Notes: generated from the sequence alone by a model not told the origin. A stretch of 54,577 nucleotides of DNA from Microbacterium sp. H83 (GCF_001650405.1 NZ_LWCU01000020.1:1-54577), one strand, 5' to 3'. Shown: positions 32,661-42,439, counted from the stretch's first letter. Numbers and translations are program-made.

Positions 32661-33953
32661 TCAGGCTCCGACGACGAGTGCGGCTGCCTGACGGGCGGCG
32701 CCGAGCGCCACGTACTCGCCGGGCTCGGGCACCACGACGGGCAGTCCGAGGATGCCGGGAGCGATGCGGCGCACGGCCTCGGACTGGGCGCCTCCGCCGA
32801 TGAGGAGGACGCGCTCGAGCGGCACGCCCAGATCGCGCAGCGCGTCCAGGCCGGCGCCGAGTCCGCGCAGCATCCCCTCGACCGCGGCGCGGGCGAGGTT
32901 CTCCCGCGTCGTCGACGCGAGCGTCATGCCGGACAGCGACGCCGTGGCATCCGGGAGGTTGGGGGTGCGCTCGCCCTCGAAGTAGGGGAGCAGAGTCAAC
33001 CCGCCCGCGCCGGCGTCCGCCCGCAGTGCCAGGTCGCTGAACTCGTCATGCGTGACGCCCAGCAGCGCGGCGGCGACATCGATGACGCGGGCGGCGTTGA
33101 GAGTGGCGACCAGCGGCAGGAAGTTCCCGGATGCATCGGCGAAGCCCGCCACGGTGCCGGTCGTGTCGCGCAACGGCGCGGCGCTGACGGCGCACACCGT
33201 GCCCGAGGTACCGATCGACACGACCGCGTCGCCCGGCACTGCGCCGAGACCGAGCGCGGCCGCCGCATTGTCCCCGGCCCCGGCGCCGACACGGCGGCCC
33301 CCGGCGTCGGTCGCCGACTCGCCGGGTGCGAGCACGCGGGGCAGGACGGCGTCGTGCCCGAGGGCCGCCGCCAGCAGCTCGCGGTCGTACGCACCGGTCG
33401 TGGGATTCCAGTAGCCGGTGCCCGACGCATCGGAGCGGTCGGTGACGAGCTCGTCGAGCGCGGGGTTCTCCGGGCCGAAGCCGCGCAGCCGCCAGGTGAG
33501 CCAGTCGTGGGGGAGGGCCACCGCGGCGACCCGCGCCGCGTTCTCCGGCTCGTGGTCGCGCAGCCAGCGCAGCTTCGTGATCGTGAACGACGCCACGGGG
33601 ACCAGTCCGGTGCGCTCGGCGAGCGCAGGAGCGCCGAACTCGTCGATCAGATCGGCCGCGGCATCCGCCGATCGGGTGTCGTTCCACAGCAGCGCGTCGC
33701 GGATCACGGCGCCCGACGCGTCGAGCGCGACCATGCCGTGCTGCTGCCCGCCGATCGCCCACGCGGCGACGTCGTCCAGGCCGCCCGCGTCGGCGATCGC
33801 GGTCTGCAGGGCGTGCCACCAGGCCTCGGGGTCGACCGACGTCCCCTCGGGATGCGTCGCCCGACCGGCGCGTACGACCGCGCCGGTCGACGCGTCGACC
33901 ACGACGACCTTGCAGGACTGGGTCGACGAGTCGACCCCGAGAACCAGCGGCAC
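32661..33953 (-). CDS. xylB: xylulokinase
   Basis: An FGGY kinase that phosphorylates D-xylulose to xylulose 5-phosphate. The 430-residue protein starts at GTG 33953, five bases after the xylA stop: [20 protein letters not shown] is the FGGY phosphate motif. Others are [18 protein letters not shown] (xylulokinase GQMHG-like), [39 protein letters not shown], and the C-terminal [20 protein letters not shown]. It is downstream of xylA in the xylose operon. Confidence 0.92.
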   Translation of the reverse strand: MPLVLGVDSSTQSCKVVVVDASTGAVVRAGRATHPEGTSVDPEAWWHALQTAIADAGGLDDVAAWAIGGQQHGMVALDASGAVIRDALLWNDTRSADAAADLIDEFGAPALAERTGLVPVASFTITKLRWLRDHEPENAARVAAVALPHDWLTWRLRGFGPENPALDELVTDRSDASGTGYWNPTTGAYDRELLAAALGHDAVLPRVLAPGESATDAGGRRVGAGAGDNAAAALGLGAVPGDAVVSIGTSGTVCAVSAAPLRDTTGTVAGFADASGNFLPLVATLNAARVIDVAAALLGVTHDEFSDLALRADAGAGGLTLLPYFEGERTPNLPDATASLSGMTLASTTRENLARAAVEGMLRGLGAGLDALRDLGVPLERVLLIGGGAQSEAVRRIAPGILGLPVVVPEPGEYVALGAARQAAALVVGA

Positions 33954-33958
33954 GGCGA

Positions 33959-35146
33959 TCAGCGAGCGCCGAGCAGGTGCTCGGTCGCGAGCTGCTGCAG
34001 GCGGACGAAGCCGAACCCCTTGCCCCCGAAGTACTGCGAGGGATCGAAGTCCTCGTAGGCGGAGCGGTCGGCGAGGAAGTCGTCGTACGACTCGCCCTCG
34101 GCCAGCGTCGGGGTCGACAGCTCGTCGACGCGCGATGCGGCGAGCGCCTCCTGCACCTCGGGGTCGGCGCGGAAGGCCGCGGCGCGCTCCTTCAGCAGGA
34201 GGTAGGTGCGCATGTTGGCGGCCGCGGAGTCCCATACGCCGGTCTCGTCCTCGGTGCGGCTCGGCTTGTAGTCGAAGTGACGGGGGCCGTCGTAGGCGGG
34301 CACGCCGCCGGGGCCGCCGTTCTCGAGCAGGTCGACGAGGGCGAACGCGTTGTGCAGATCACCGTGTCCGAACACGAGGTCCTGGTCGTACTTGATGCCG
34401 CGCTGGCCGTTGAGGTCGATGTGGAAGAGCTTGCCGTGGAACAGCGCCTGGGCGATGCCCGCGGCGAAGTTGAGTCCGGCCATCTGCTCGTGCCCGACCT
34501 CGGGGTTGAGGCCGACCAGCTCCGGGCGCTCGAGCGAGTCGATGAAGGCGATCGCGTGGCCGAGCGTCGGCAGCAGGATGTCGCCGCGCGGCTCGTTGGG
34601 CTTGGGCTCGATCGCGAAGCGGATGTCGTATCCCTTGTCCGTGACGTAGTCGCCGAGCAGGTTCACGGCCTCGCGGTAGCGCTCGAGGGCCGCGCGAATG
34701 TCCTTCGCGGAGTCGTACTCGGCGCCTTCGCGGCCGCCCCACATGACGAACGTCTGCGCTCCCAGCTCGGCGCCCAGGTCGAGCTGGCGGAACACCTTGC
34801 GCAGCGCGTAGCGTCGCACGTCGCGGTCGTTCGAGGTGAAGCCACCGTCCTTGAAGATCGGCGCGCTGAAGAGGTTCGTCGTCACCATCGGCACGACGAG
34901 GCCGGTGTCGGAGAGCGCGCCCTTCAGACGGTCGATCTGCGTCTGGCGCTCGGCGTCGGTCGAGCCGAAGGAGAAGAGGTCGTCGTCGTGGAACGTGAGC
35001 CCGTAGGCGCCGAGCTCGGCGAGCTTCTCGACCGCGTGCACCACGTCGAGCGCGGGGCGCGTGGGGCCGCCGAACGGATCGGCTCCGTTGTAGCCCACGG
35101 TCCAGAGGCCGAAGGAGAACTTGTCGTCACGGGTGGGGGTGGGCAT
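33959..35146 (-). CDS. xylA: xylose isomerase
   Basis: Converts D-xylose to D-xylulose with two divalent metals in a TIM barrel. The 395-residue protein has the actinobacterial class I length. Motifs: [31 protein letters not shown] (catalytic His), [35 protein letters not shown] (metal Glu), [35 protein letters not shown] (metal Asp) and [17 protein letters not shown] precedes the ATG. It is divergent from the XylR gene across an 86-bp operator region. Confidence 0.95.
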   Translation of the reverse strand: MPTPTRDDKFSFGLWTVGYNGADPFGGPTRPALDVVHAVEKLAELGAYGLTFHDDDLFSFGSTDAERQTQIDRLKGALSDTGLVVPMVTTNLFSAPIFKDGGFTSNDRDVRRYALRKVFRQLDLGAELGAQTFVMWGGREGAEYDSAKDIRAALERYREAVNLLGDYVTDKGYDIRFAIEPKPNEPRGDILLPTLGHAIAFIDSLERPELVGLNPEVGHEQMAGLNFAAGIAQALFHGKLFHIDLNGQRGIKYDQDLVFGHGDLHNAFALVDLLENGGPGGVPAYDGPRHFDYKPSRTEDETGVWDSAAANMRTYLLLKERAAAFRADPEVQEALAASRVDELSTPTLAEGESYDDFLADRSAYEDFDPSQYFGGKGFGFVRLQQLATEHLLGAR

Positions 35147-35170
35147 GTCTGCTCCGATGCAGGTCGACGA

Positions 35171-35193
35171 ATATGTTGCGATTCACAACATAT
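35171..35193. promoter_or_regulatory. XylR operator in the xylA-xylR gap
   Basis: ATATGTTG (35171-35178) and CAACATAT (35186-35193) are perfect 8-bp inverted arms with a 7-base spacer. It is AT-rich amid GC-rich sequence, 25 bases before xylA and 40 before xylR, and has the architecture of ROK/XylR operators. It overlaps a plausible xylA -10 (CATATT on the minus strand, 35170-35175). Confidence 0.78.
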
Positions 35194-35232
35194 AGCACGA
35201 CAGGGCGGTCGTCCACCCCCTACAGTGAAGGG

Positions 35233-36402
35233 ATGCCGTCACCGACGAGTCCCGCGCCGGGCACGCGCCCGCACAACCTCGCACGCATCCTCCGGCTCGT
35301 GCACGAGGACGGGGCGCAGTCACGCGCGGCGCTCACCGAGACCACCGGGCTGAACAGGTCGACCATCGCCGATCTCGTCGCCGAGCTCGTGCGCCTGGGA
35401 CTGGTCGATGAGAAGGTGCCCGACGTGCCCGGCCGGGTCGGCCGCCCCTCCCCGGTCGTGTCGGCATCCCCTGAGGTCGTCGCGATCGCGGTGAACCCCG
35501 AGGTGGACGCGATCGAGATCGCCGCCGTCGGACTCGACCGCAGCATCCGCGCTCGCGAGCGGCTGCCGAACTCCGCGCTGCCGACGCCGGAGGCTGTGGC
35601 CGAGGTCGTCGCCGCGCGCATCGCCGCCTGGCGCGACGGGGTCCTCGCCGCATCGCGTGTGCACGCGATCGGCGTCGCCGTGCCCGGACTGGTCCGCGCG
35701 GCCGACGGCGTGGTCCGCAATGCGCCGCATCTCGAATGGCGCGACGTGCCGTTCGCGTCGCTGGTCCGCTCGGCGACGGACCTCCCCGTCGTCGTCGACA
35801 ACGACGCGACCCTGGGCGCGATCGCCGAGCACCGCTACGGCGCCGGACGCGGCATCGACCACATTGTCTATCTCAACGGCGGAGCCTCGGGCATCGGCGG
35901 CGGCCTCATCATCCATGGCACGGCGGTGGCCGGAGCAGGCGGCTACGCCGGGGAGTTCGGACAGAACAGACCGCGCATCTCGTCCGACGCCGATCGGCGG
36001 ACCGTCGACGGCGTCCTGGAGGCGGAGGTCAGCCGACGTCGTCTTCTCGACGTCGTGGGGCTCGACACGGCTGACGACGAGACCCTCGACACCGAGCTGC
36101 GCGGCGCGGGGTCGACCGCCGTCGACGACGAGGTCACCCGCCAGGCCCGTGTGCTCGCGAGCGCGCTGGCGAACGCGATCAACGTCCTCAATCCGGCCGT
36201 CATCGTCGTCGGAGGGTTCCTGGCGACACTCGCCGAGATGCGCGCCGACGGGATCCGCGGCGATGTCGACGCGCTCGCGATGGCCGAGAGCGCGGACGGC
36301 CTGGAGATCCGCCCCGCCGCGCTCGGCCCCGACAGGCTCCTGATCGGGGCGGCGGAACTCGCCTTCGCCGACCTGCTCGCGGATCCGGCAGACCGCACCT
36401 GA
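35233..36402 (+). CDS. xylR: ROK-family xylose regulator
   Basis: A 389-residue ROK repressor. N-terminal winged HTH: RPHNLARILRLVHEDGAQSR and AALTETTGLNRSTIADLVAE. The kinase-like domain shows VHAIGVAVPGLV, VVVDNDATLGAIAEHRYGAG and NGGASGIGGGLIIHGTAVAG, and lacks the usual CxCGxxGC zinc cluster (GGYAGEFGQNRPRISSDADR stands there). The ATG at 35233 follows TACAGT (35221-35226) by six bases, so it is probably leaderless. Divergence from xylA and the palindrome between them support XylR function. Confidence 0.88.
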   Translation: MPSPTSPAPGTRPHNLARILRLVHEDGAQSRAALTETTGLNRSTIADLVAELVRLGLVDEKVPDVPGRVGRPSPVVSASPEVVAIAVNPEVDAIEIAAVGLDRSIRARERLPNSALPTPEAVAEVVAARIAAWRDGVLAASRVHAIGVAVPGLVRAADGVVRNAPHLEWRDVPFASLVRSATDLPVVVDNDATLGAIAEHRYGAGRGIDHIVYLNGGASGIGGGLIIHGTAVAGAGGYAGEFGQNRPRISSDADRRTVDGVLEAEVSRRRLLDVVGLDTADDETLDTELRGAGSTAVDDEVTRQARVLASALANAINVLNPAVIVVGGFLATLAEMRADGIRGDVDALAMAESADGLEIRPAALGPDRLLIGAAELAFADLLADPADRT

Positions 36403-36413
36403 CCGCGGTCTGC
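36388..36413 (+). terminator. hairpin over the end of xylR
   Basis: GCAGACCGC (36388-36396) and GCGGTCTGC (36405-36413) are perfect 9-bp arms; the xylR stop codon (36400-36402) lies in the loop. It probably ends the xylR transcript, although no T tract follows. Confidence 0.6.
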
Positions 36414-36494
36414 CTGCAGCCCGACCGGATGCGGCACGGACGATCGGGCGCGGCCGGATCGCTCGGGAGCATCCTGAGGGGGAAAGGAGGACCC

Positions 36495-37359
36495 ATGATC
36501 GGAACGCTGAACGCCCTCGTCGACGCGGTCGACGGTGCGACGCAGGAGGACCTCGACGTCGCGGCCTTCGCTCGCGCGCACGGGACGACCGAGTACCACC
36601 TCCGTCGGATGTTCTCGGCCCTCGCCGGGATGCCGCTGTCGGAATACGTGAGGAGGCGGCGGATGACGCTCGCCGGCGCGGAACTCGCAGCCGGCGCGCC
36701 GGATCTGCTCGACGTGGCTGTCCGGCACGGATACGGATCGGTCGAGGCCTTCGGCCGTGCCTTCCGGTCGGTGCACGGGATCGCGCCGGCCGAAGCGCGC
36801 CGAGACGGGGGGGCCTCTCCGCACACAGTCCACGCTCCGGTTCCGCCTGAGCGTCGAAGGGAGCAGTCAGATGGACGTCACCGTCCGCACCATGCCCGAA
36901 CTGATCCTCGTCGGCCACGCCGCCGAGGTGCCCCTCGTCCATCGAGGTGTCAATCCGCACATCCAGGCGCATATCGCCGCGATCGCTCCCGAGGAGCACG
37001 CGCGGCTGAAGGCCCTCGGCGATGCCGAACCGGGCGGCATCCTCGCCGTCACGGCGGATGTCGCTCCTGACGCGCCGGAAGGGACCTCCCTCACCTATCT
37101 GCACGGCGTCTCCATCGGCGCGGGCACACCGATCCCGGACGATCTGCGATCGCTCCGCGTCGAGGCCGGGAGCTGGGCGGTGTTCGTCGCCGGAGGGCCG
37201 TTCCCGGAGACCCTGCAGACCCTGTGGGCCGCGACCGCGACCGAATGGTTCCCGTCGAACCCATGGCGGCTCCGTCCGGGTCCGTCCATCGTCCGGTATC
37301 TCGACTTCACCGGCGCCACGGCGACGTGCGAGCTCTGGATGGCCGTCGAGAAGCAGTGA
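36495..37359 (+). pseudogene. AraC-family regulator with GyrI-like domain, frameshifted at a G7 tract
   Basis: The first frame (ATG 36495, good AAAGGAGG upstream, stop at 37070) encodes an AraC-type DNA-binding domain: EDLDVAAFARAHGTTEYHLR, RMFSALAGMPLSEYVRRRRM and FGRAFRSVHGIAPAEARRDG. At the seven-G run 36807-36813 it leaves the expected frame. Dropping one G continues as GGPLRTQSTLRFRLSVEGSS and a full GyrI-like effector domain to 37359 (ELILVGHAAEVPLVHRGVNP, TATEWFPSNPWRLRPGPSIV). Intact relatives carry both domains in one chain. The second part also has its own ATG (36871) with GGGAG 7 bases upstream, so separate expression is possible. Confidence 0.8.
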
Positions 37360-37442
37360 GTCCGCGCACGGGCGGGCGCGCGACCGCCCTCCCCGTCCGC
37401 GGGAACCCCGTGGCACACTGGCGGGAACGGACGGAGGATCCC

Positions 37443-38093
37443 GTGGCGACCGACCCGAAGAAGACCCTCGACCCGAAGAAGACGCTCGACGCCTACCGGG
37501 CCGCGCGCGGCGAGTTCCGCGTCCTCGAGGTGCCGCCGATGCGGTATCTGATGGTCGACGGGGCCGGCGACCCCAATGCGGCCCCGGCCTACACGGATGC
37601 CGTCGAGGCGCTGTTCCCCCTCGCGTACGCGGTGAAGTTCGCGAGTCGTGCGCAGTTCGGCGTGGACTCCGTCGTGATGCCGCTGGAGGGACTCTGGGAC
37701 GCGGACGACATGGCGTCGTTCACGACCCGTCGCGACAAATCCGCCTGGCGCTGGACGCTGATGATCATGGTGCCCGACCATGTCACGGCCGAGCTGTTCG
37801 CCGAGTGCGTCGACCGGGTCGAGGTCAGGCTCGCGAAGAAGAAGCAGTCGGTGCCGTCGCTGCGCTCCGTGCGTCTCGAGACGCTGACGGAGGGACTGTG
37901 CGTGCAGACCCTGCACGTGGGCTCGTACGACGATGAGGCGCCCGTGCTCGAGGAGCTGCACGAGCGGGTCGTGCCCGAGAACGGGCTGCGCATGACGGGG
38001 CGGCACCATGAGGTATACCTGAGCGATGTCCGACGCGTCGCTCCCGAGCGACTGCGGACCATCCTGCGCCAGCCGGTCGAGCGCATCGGCTGA
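37443..38093 (+). CDS. GyrI-like small-molecule-binding domain protein
   Basis: A 216-residue stand-alone GyrI-like/AraC-effector-binding protein: FRVLEVPPMRYLMVDGAGDP, YTDAVEALFPLAYAVKFASR and MPLEGLWDADDM are typical, with a C-terminal ETLTEGLCVQTLHVGSYDDE segment. Related proteins bind small hydrophobic ligands and may act as ligand sinks or hydrolases. The start is GTG 37443 with a GGAGG upstream. An 18-bp tandem duplication (37452-37487) encodes DPKKTL twice at the N-terminus. It follows a split regulator that has the same fold. Confidence 0.87.
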   Translation: MATDPKKTLDPKKTLDAYRAARGEFRVLEVPPMRYLMVDGAGDPNAAPAYTDAVEALFPLAYAVKFASRAQFGVDSVVMPLEGLWDADDMASFTTRRDKSAWRWTLMIMVPDHVTAELFAECVDRVEVRLAKKKQSVPSLRSVRLETLTEGLCVQTLHVGSYDDEAPVLEELHERVVPENGLRMTGRHHEVYLSDVRRVAPERLRTILRQPVERIG

Positions 38094-38163
38094 CGTGGAC
38101 CGCAGGATCCGCCGGGAATCAACCCCCCCGGGACGTTTCCGTCCGGCCCGATATCCTGCTCGG

Positions 38164-38964
38164 ATGGGCACCCCGAAGAAGGCCGCGCGCACGGCGAGGC
38201 GGTCGGACGCGTTCCGCGTCGTCGCACGCATCGGGTTCGTCGTCATCGGCCTGGTCCACATCATGATCGGAGCGCTCGCCGTCTCGATCGCCTCCGGCGG
38301 CGGGGGCGATGCCGACCAGGACGGAGCGATGCAGCAGATCCGCTCGACACCCGTCGGAGGCCTGATCCTCGGGGCGATCGCGGTGGCCCTGATCGCGCTC
38401 GCCGTCTGGCAGATCCTCACGGCCTTCATCGCGACGGGCAAGGACGACGCTCGCAGATGGGGGCAGCGGATCAAGCTCCTCGGCATCGCCGCGGCCTATC
38501 TCGTCATCGCCGGGCTCGCTCTCATCTTCGCGTTCGGCGGCACCGCCGAATCGGAGAAGACCTCGCAGACGTTCAGCGCCGTCGTGCTGTCGGCCCCGGG
38601 CGGCGTCGTCGCCCTGATCGTGGTCGGCCTCGCGGTGATCGCCGTGGGCGCGGGCTTCTTCATCGGAGGATTCACCCGCGGGTTCGAGAAGACCATGGAT
38701 CTGCCGTCGGGTCCGGCGCGGGTGCCGTTCGTCGCGCTCGGAGTGGCGGGATACCTCGCGAAGGGGATCGCCGTGGGCGTGACCGGGCTGCTGTTCGTGG
38801 TCGCCGCGTGGACCCATGACCCCGACAAGGCCGCCGGACTGGATGCGGCGCTGCGCAGCCTCGCGGACCTGCCCTTCGGGCGACTGATCCTCTGGCTCGT
38901 CGGGGCCGGGCTCGTCGTCTACGGACTGTTCAGCATCGTCCGCGCGCGCTACGCGCGCATGTGA
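38164..38964 (+). CDS. DUF1206 membrane protein
   Basis: A 266-residue protein with three repeats of a two-helix membrane unit, the DUF1206 arrangement: VVARIGFVVIGLVHIMIGAL, LLGIAAAYLVIAGLALIFAF and ALGVAGYLAKGIAVGVTGLL each open a unit with the recurring R/K-x-x-G-x-x-A-x-x-x-x-x-G pattern. Function unknown. The ATG lies six bases after TATCCT (38152-38157), without a ribosome-binding site, so the mRNA is probably leaderless. Confidence 0.87.
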   Translation: MGTPKKAARTARRSDAFRVVARIGFVVIGLVHIMIGALAVSIASGGGGDADQDGAMQQIRSTPVGGLILGAIAVALIALAVWQILTAFIATGKDDARRWGQRIKLLGIAAAYLVIAGLALIFAFGGTAESEKTSQTFSAVVLSAPGGVVALIVVGLAVIAVGAGFFIGGFTRGFEKTMDLPSGPARVPFVALGVAGYLAKGIAVGVTGLLFVVAAWTHDPDKAAGLDAALRSLADLPFGRLILWLVGAGLVVYGLFSIVRARYARM

Positions 38965-38973
38965 CGCGTCGGA

Positions 38974-39621
38974 TCAGGCGCTGACGGGCCTCTCGCTCCA
39001 CACGAACAGGAACCCGCCGAGGGCGATCATGAGCGCGCCCCCGGTCGCCCCCATCGCCTCGAGCCGGCGCGGCGAGCGGGCGAACCAGTCGCGGGCGGCG
39101 CTCGCCAGCAGCACCCACACGGCGTCGCACGCGACGCCGATCGCGACGACCACCAGACCCAGGACGACGAGCTGCGCGGCGACGGATCCCGCATGGAGAT
39201 CGACGAACTGCGGCAGGATCGCGAGGAAGAACGCGATGGACTTCGGGTTCGTGGCGCCCACGACGAATCCCTCGCCGAGCAGCCGGAGCGGGGAGCGCGC
39301 GCGGGTGGTGCCGCCGATCGCCGTCGCCGCATCCTTGCGGTGGCGGATCGCATGGATGCCCAGAAACACGAGGTAGCCCGCTCCCAGCACCTTCACGATC
39401 GTGAAGAGCACGGCGGACTGCGCGATGACGGTCCCCACTCCGAACGCCACCGCGATCACGAGCACCACCGAGCCGAACGCGGTGCCGAGGATGCTGAGGA
39501 AGCCGCCGGTCCGTCCCAGAGCCATCGCGCGTCCGATCGTGAACAGCACCGTCGGGCCGGGGATCGCGACCATGATGAACGCCGCGACGACGAAGGCGAG
39601 GAGTGTCTCGGCGCTGAACAT
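38974..39621 (-). CDS. LysE/RhtB-family amino acid exporter
   Basis: A 215-residue inner-membrane exporter with about six hydrophobic segments. The N-terminal signature VAIPGPTVLFTIGRAMALGR matches the LysE/RhtB consensus, followed by GTAFGSVVLVIAVAFGVG, VLGAGYLVFLGIHAIRHRKD and FVVGATNPKSIAFFLAILPQ (the conserved NPK). It exports amino acids or analogues; the specificity is unknown. On the minus strand TAGGCT (39628-39633) stands six bases before the ATG, another leaderless arrangement. It is convergent with DUF1206 and divergent from the adhesin gene. Confidence 0.9.
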   Translation of the reverse strand: MFSAETLLAFVVAAFIMVAIPGPTVLFTIGRAMALGRTGGFLSILGTAFGSVVLVIAVAFGVGTVIAQSAVLFTIVKVLGAGYLVFLGIHAIRHRKDAATAIGGTTRARSPLRLLGEGFVVGATNPKSIAFFLAILPQFVDLHAGSVAAQLVVLGLVVVAIGVACDAVWVLLASAARDWFARSPRRLEAMGATGGALMIALGGFLFVWSERPVSA

Positions 39622-39850
39622 GCTGTGAGCCTAGGGGAGGAGTGCGATCGCACGGCGGGATCCCACCCGCGGATCGATCGAACGGAGAGTTTTCTCCCGG
39701 CGCCGTCATAAAACGCGCCCACCCCGGTCTGGGTAAGAGACGGATGCCCTCGGGCTCCGTCCACTGGGGGACTGACCGCACTGGGGAACAGGCGATCACC
39801 GTGACAGCGCGTCGAGCGCGTGTCCGGCGATGCCGGAATGGGACACACAC

Positions 39851-42373
39851 ATGAGCATGCGCTCACGCCGCGCGCCGGCGCGCACCGCGCGCGCCGACGC
39901 CGCACCGCGCCGCAGGGCACGGACACGACTGCTCGGCTCGCTCGCCGTCGTCGGCCTCCTCGTCGCGGCGGCATCCGTCGCGCCGGGCGCCGGACTCACC
40001 GCCGCCGCGACGGTGCCGGGGACGCCGGGCACCCCGCAGGCGGGCACGCCCATCTACACGGAGAACTTCTCGAACCTGAACGCGACGGTGCTGCCGATCA
40101 GCATCCTGACGTATGTCGGCGCCGCAGCGGCGGCGAACTCGACCTACACCGCGGACTCGCAGTGGACGCCGCTGGGCGGCCAGTGCAACGGGTGGATCCT
40201 CAACTCCTCGACTCCGATCCCCGCGACAGACACCGGCTGCCTGAACAACCAGCCGGACGGTTGGAATCAGCTGCGCGACATGGCGACCGCTCTCGGCGTC
40301 GCCCAGGGGCAGACCGCGTCGCAGGCGCTGACGAACCAGGTGCTGTCGGAGTACACGAACCGTGCGGGCGGAACGATCTCGGCGGGCACCCAGTTCCGCA
40401 CGGTGAACACGATCCCTGCGGTCGCCGGACACTACTACGCCGTGTCCGCCTACTTCGCGGCGGCGAGCTGTCCGGCAGCGGGCGGAGCGAACCAGCCGAA
40501 GGAGACGTTCTCGCTCATCGTCAACGGCTCTCCGGTCGTGCTCAGCACGGGACTCAACCCCTGCTCCAACAACACCGACTGGGCCCCGCAGGTGAAGAAG
40601 CTGCAGTCCGCGGCATACCAGGTCCCCGTCGGGACGACGGCGAATCTCGGCCTCTCCCTGTACAACGCCACCGCCAGCGGATCGGGCAACGACGCCGCCT
40701 TCGACCTCCCGCAGATCGTCGACGTCACCCCGCAGCTCGACAAGGCGTTCAGCCCGACGGTCATCACCAACGGCGGCGTGTCCAAGATGACGCTCACCGT
40801 GACCAACACCACCGATCTCATGGCCAAGAACGACTGGTTCATCACCGACGCCCTGCCGGCGAACCTCAGGATCGCCGCCGTCCCGAACATCGGCGGGACC
40901 TGCATCCAGCGCACCGGCGCGGCCTATGCCGTGACCGCTCCGGCCGGCGGCACCTCGGTGTCCGTGACCGGGGGCGACCTGGCGCTGAACCAGGCCTCGT
41001 GCACCGTCACGGTCGACGTGACCTCGACGGTGAACGGCACCTACGTCAACGGTCCCGCGAACATCACGACCAACCTCAACCCGCCGGCCGACGCGTCGCT
41101 CGAGGTGATCCAGCCGTCGATCGACATCGTCAAGCGCATCACGGCCGTCAACGGGGTCGCGGTGGACAGCGACACCGACCCGGACAAGGTCTTCACCAAG
41201 GTCGGCGACGTCGTCAGCTACTCCTTCGTGGCGACGAACACGACGCCCAAGGCGCCGACCAACACGACGACCAACACCACCCTCACGAACGTGCGCATCA
41301 CGGAGGACGCCTTCTCGGGCATCGGCGACATGACGGGGCTGACGTGCACGCCGACGCAGGGCTCCTCGCTCGCGAGCGGCGCGAGGATGACGTGCGCGGC
41401 CGTCTATGTGGTGCAGCAGGCCGACCTCGACAGCGCTCAGCTGACCAACGTCGCCCGCGCCACGGGAACCCCCGTGGTCGGCCCCCAGGTCACGGACACC
41501 GACGACGAGATCATCCCTGCCGTGCTGACGCCGAAGCTGCTGCTCGACAAGACCGCCTCGGTCGTCGACGTGGACCACGACGGCGTCACGGGACTCGGGG
41601 ACCACATCATGTATGCCTTCGACGTCACGAACACCGGGAACGTCACGGTCGCGAACGTCGCGGTGACCGACGACAAGCTGACACAGCGGGGCATCGCGGT
41701 GTCCTGCACGCCGACCACCCTCGCGCCCGGCCAGGTCGCGCAGTGCGCGGCGACGGCCCCGTACGTGATCACGCAGCCGGACGTCGACGCGAAAGAGGTC
41801 GTGAACACGGCGTTCTCGACCGGAACTGCGCCGCGCGGTGTGCCGGTCCGGTCGAACGACGACAGCACGTCCACGCCCATCGAGCCCTTCCGCATCCCGC
41901 TGAGGATCGAGAAGATCGGCGAGTCCGAGACCGGCTCCTGGGTGCGCATGGACGGATCGTCGTTCGCCGTGCTCGCCGACGTCGACGGCGCGCCGGGCAC
42001 GAGCGCGCTGCCGTTCGCAGTCCGCGGCGTCGAGACCGGGCTGTTCCAGATCGACAGCATCCCGGCGGGGACCTACTGGTTGAGCGAGCTGACGGCGCCG
42101 GACGGCTTCAGCCTCCTCGCCGCGCCCGTGCGGTTCACGATCAACCCCGACCGGACCGTCAGCGTCGTGGCGGGCGGCGACGCCGCCGTCACCGCGACCG
42201 GACAGCTCATCACGGTGCGGGACGTGCCCGCGATGCTGCTGCCGACCACGGGAGGCACCGGAGCCCTGCCCTACGTCCTCGGCGGATCGCTGACCGTGCT
42301 CCTCGCGGTCGGACTCGCCGTCCGGAGCCGTCGTCGGCATTCTGCGGCCGACGCCGACGACCCGCAGGTCTGA
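39851..42373 (+). CDS. LPXTG-anchored surface adhesin / pilus tip-like protein
   Basis: A cell-wall-linked protein of 840 residues. A twin-basic N-terminus and hydrophobic signal (LLGSLAVVGLLVAAASVAPG) are followed by a Cys-containing globular region, then repeated DUF11/DUF7507-type beta modules (DKAFSPTVITNGGVSKMTLT; IDIVKRITAVNGVAVDSDTD; LDKTASVVDVDHDGVTGLGD) and a SpaA/Cna-B-like domain (FQIDSIPAGTYWLSELTAPD). The sorting signal is LPTTG at 797-801, a hydrophobic helix and RSRRRH. It leads the pilus locus and may be the tip or a separate adhesin. An alternative ATG at 39830 is possible. The 229-bp upstream gap holds no gene. Confidence 0.88.
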   Translation: MSMRSRRAPARTARADAAPRRRARTRLLGSLAVVGLLVAAASVAPGAGLTAAATVPGTPGTPQAGTPIYTENFSNLNATVLPISILTYVGAAAAANSTYTADSQWTPLGGQCNGWILNSSTPIPATDTGCLNNQPDGWNQLRDMATALGVAQGQTASQALTNQVLSEYTNRAGGTISAGTQFRTVNTIPAVAGHYYAVSAYFAAASCPAAGGANQPKETFSLIVNGSPVVLSTGLNPCSNNTDWAPQVKKLQSAAYQVPVGTTANLGLSLYNATASGSGNDAAFDLPQIVDVTPQLDKAFSPTVITNGGVSKMTLTVTNTTDLMAKNDWFITDALPANLRIAAVPNIGGTCIQRTGAAYAVTAPAGGTSVSVTGGDLALNQASCTVTVDVTSTVNGTYVNGPANITTNLNPPADASLEVIQPSIDIVKRITAVNGVAVDSDTDPDKVFTKVGDVVSYSFVATNTTPKAPTNTTTNTTLTNVRITEDAFSGIGDMTGLTCTPTQGSSLASGARMTCAAVYVVQQADLDSAQLTNVARATGTPVVGPQVTDTDDEIIPAVLTPKLLLDKTASVVDVDHDGVTGLGDHIMYAFDVTNTGNVTVANVAVTDDKLTQRGIAVSCTPTTLAPGQVAQCAATAPYVITQPDVDAKEVVNTAFSTGTAPRGVPVRSNDDSTSTPIEPFRIPLRIEKIGESETGSWVRMDGSSFAVLADVDGAPGTSALPFAVRGVETGLFQIDSIPAGTYWLSELTAPDGFSLLAAPVRFTINPDRTVSVVAGGDAAVTATGQLITVRDVPAMLLPTTGGTGALPYVLGGSLTVLLAVGLAVRSRRRHSAADADDPQV

Positions 42374-42439
42374 CCTGAACCCATCGACCCACATCACCTG
42401 AAACCGCCAGGGGAACCTGGCCACCGAGAAAGAGACACA

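Noticed and set aside
36871..37359. Independent complete gene for the second half of the AraC protein
   Set aside because: The sequence between the HTH and this ATG is also conserved in the shifted frame, pointing to one broken gene; separate translation is kept only as a possibility.
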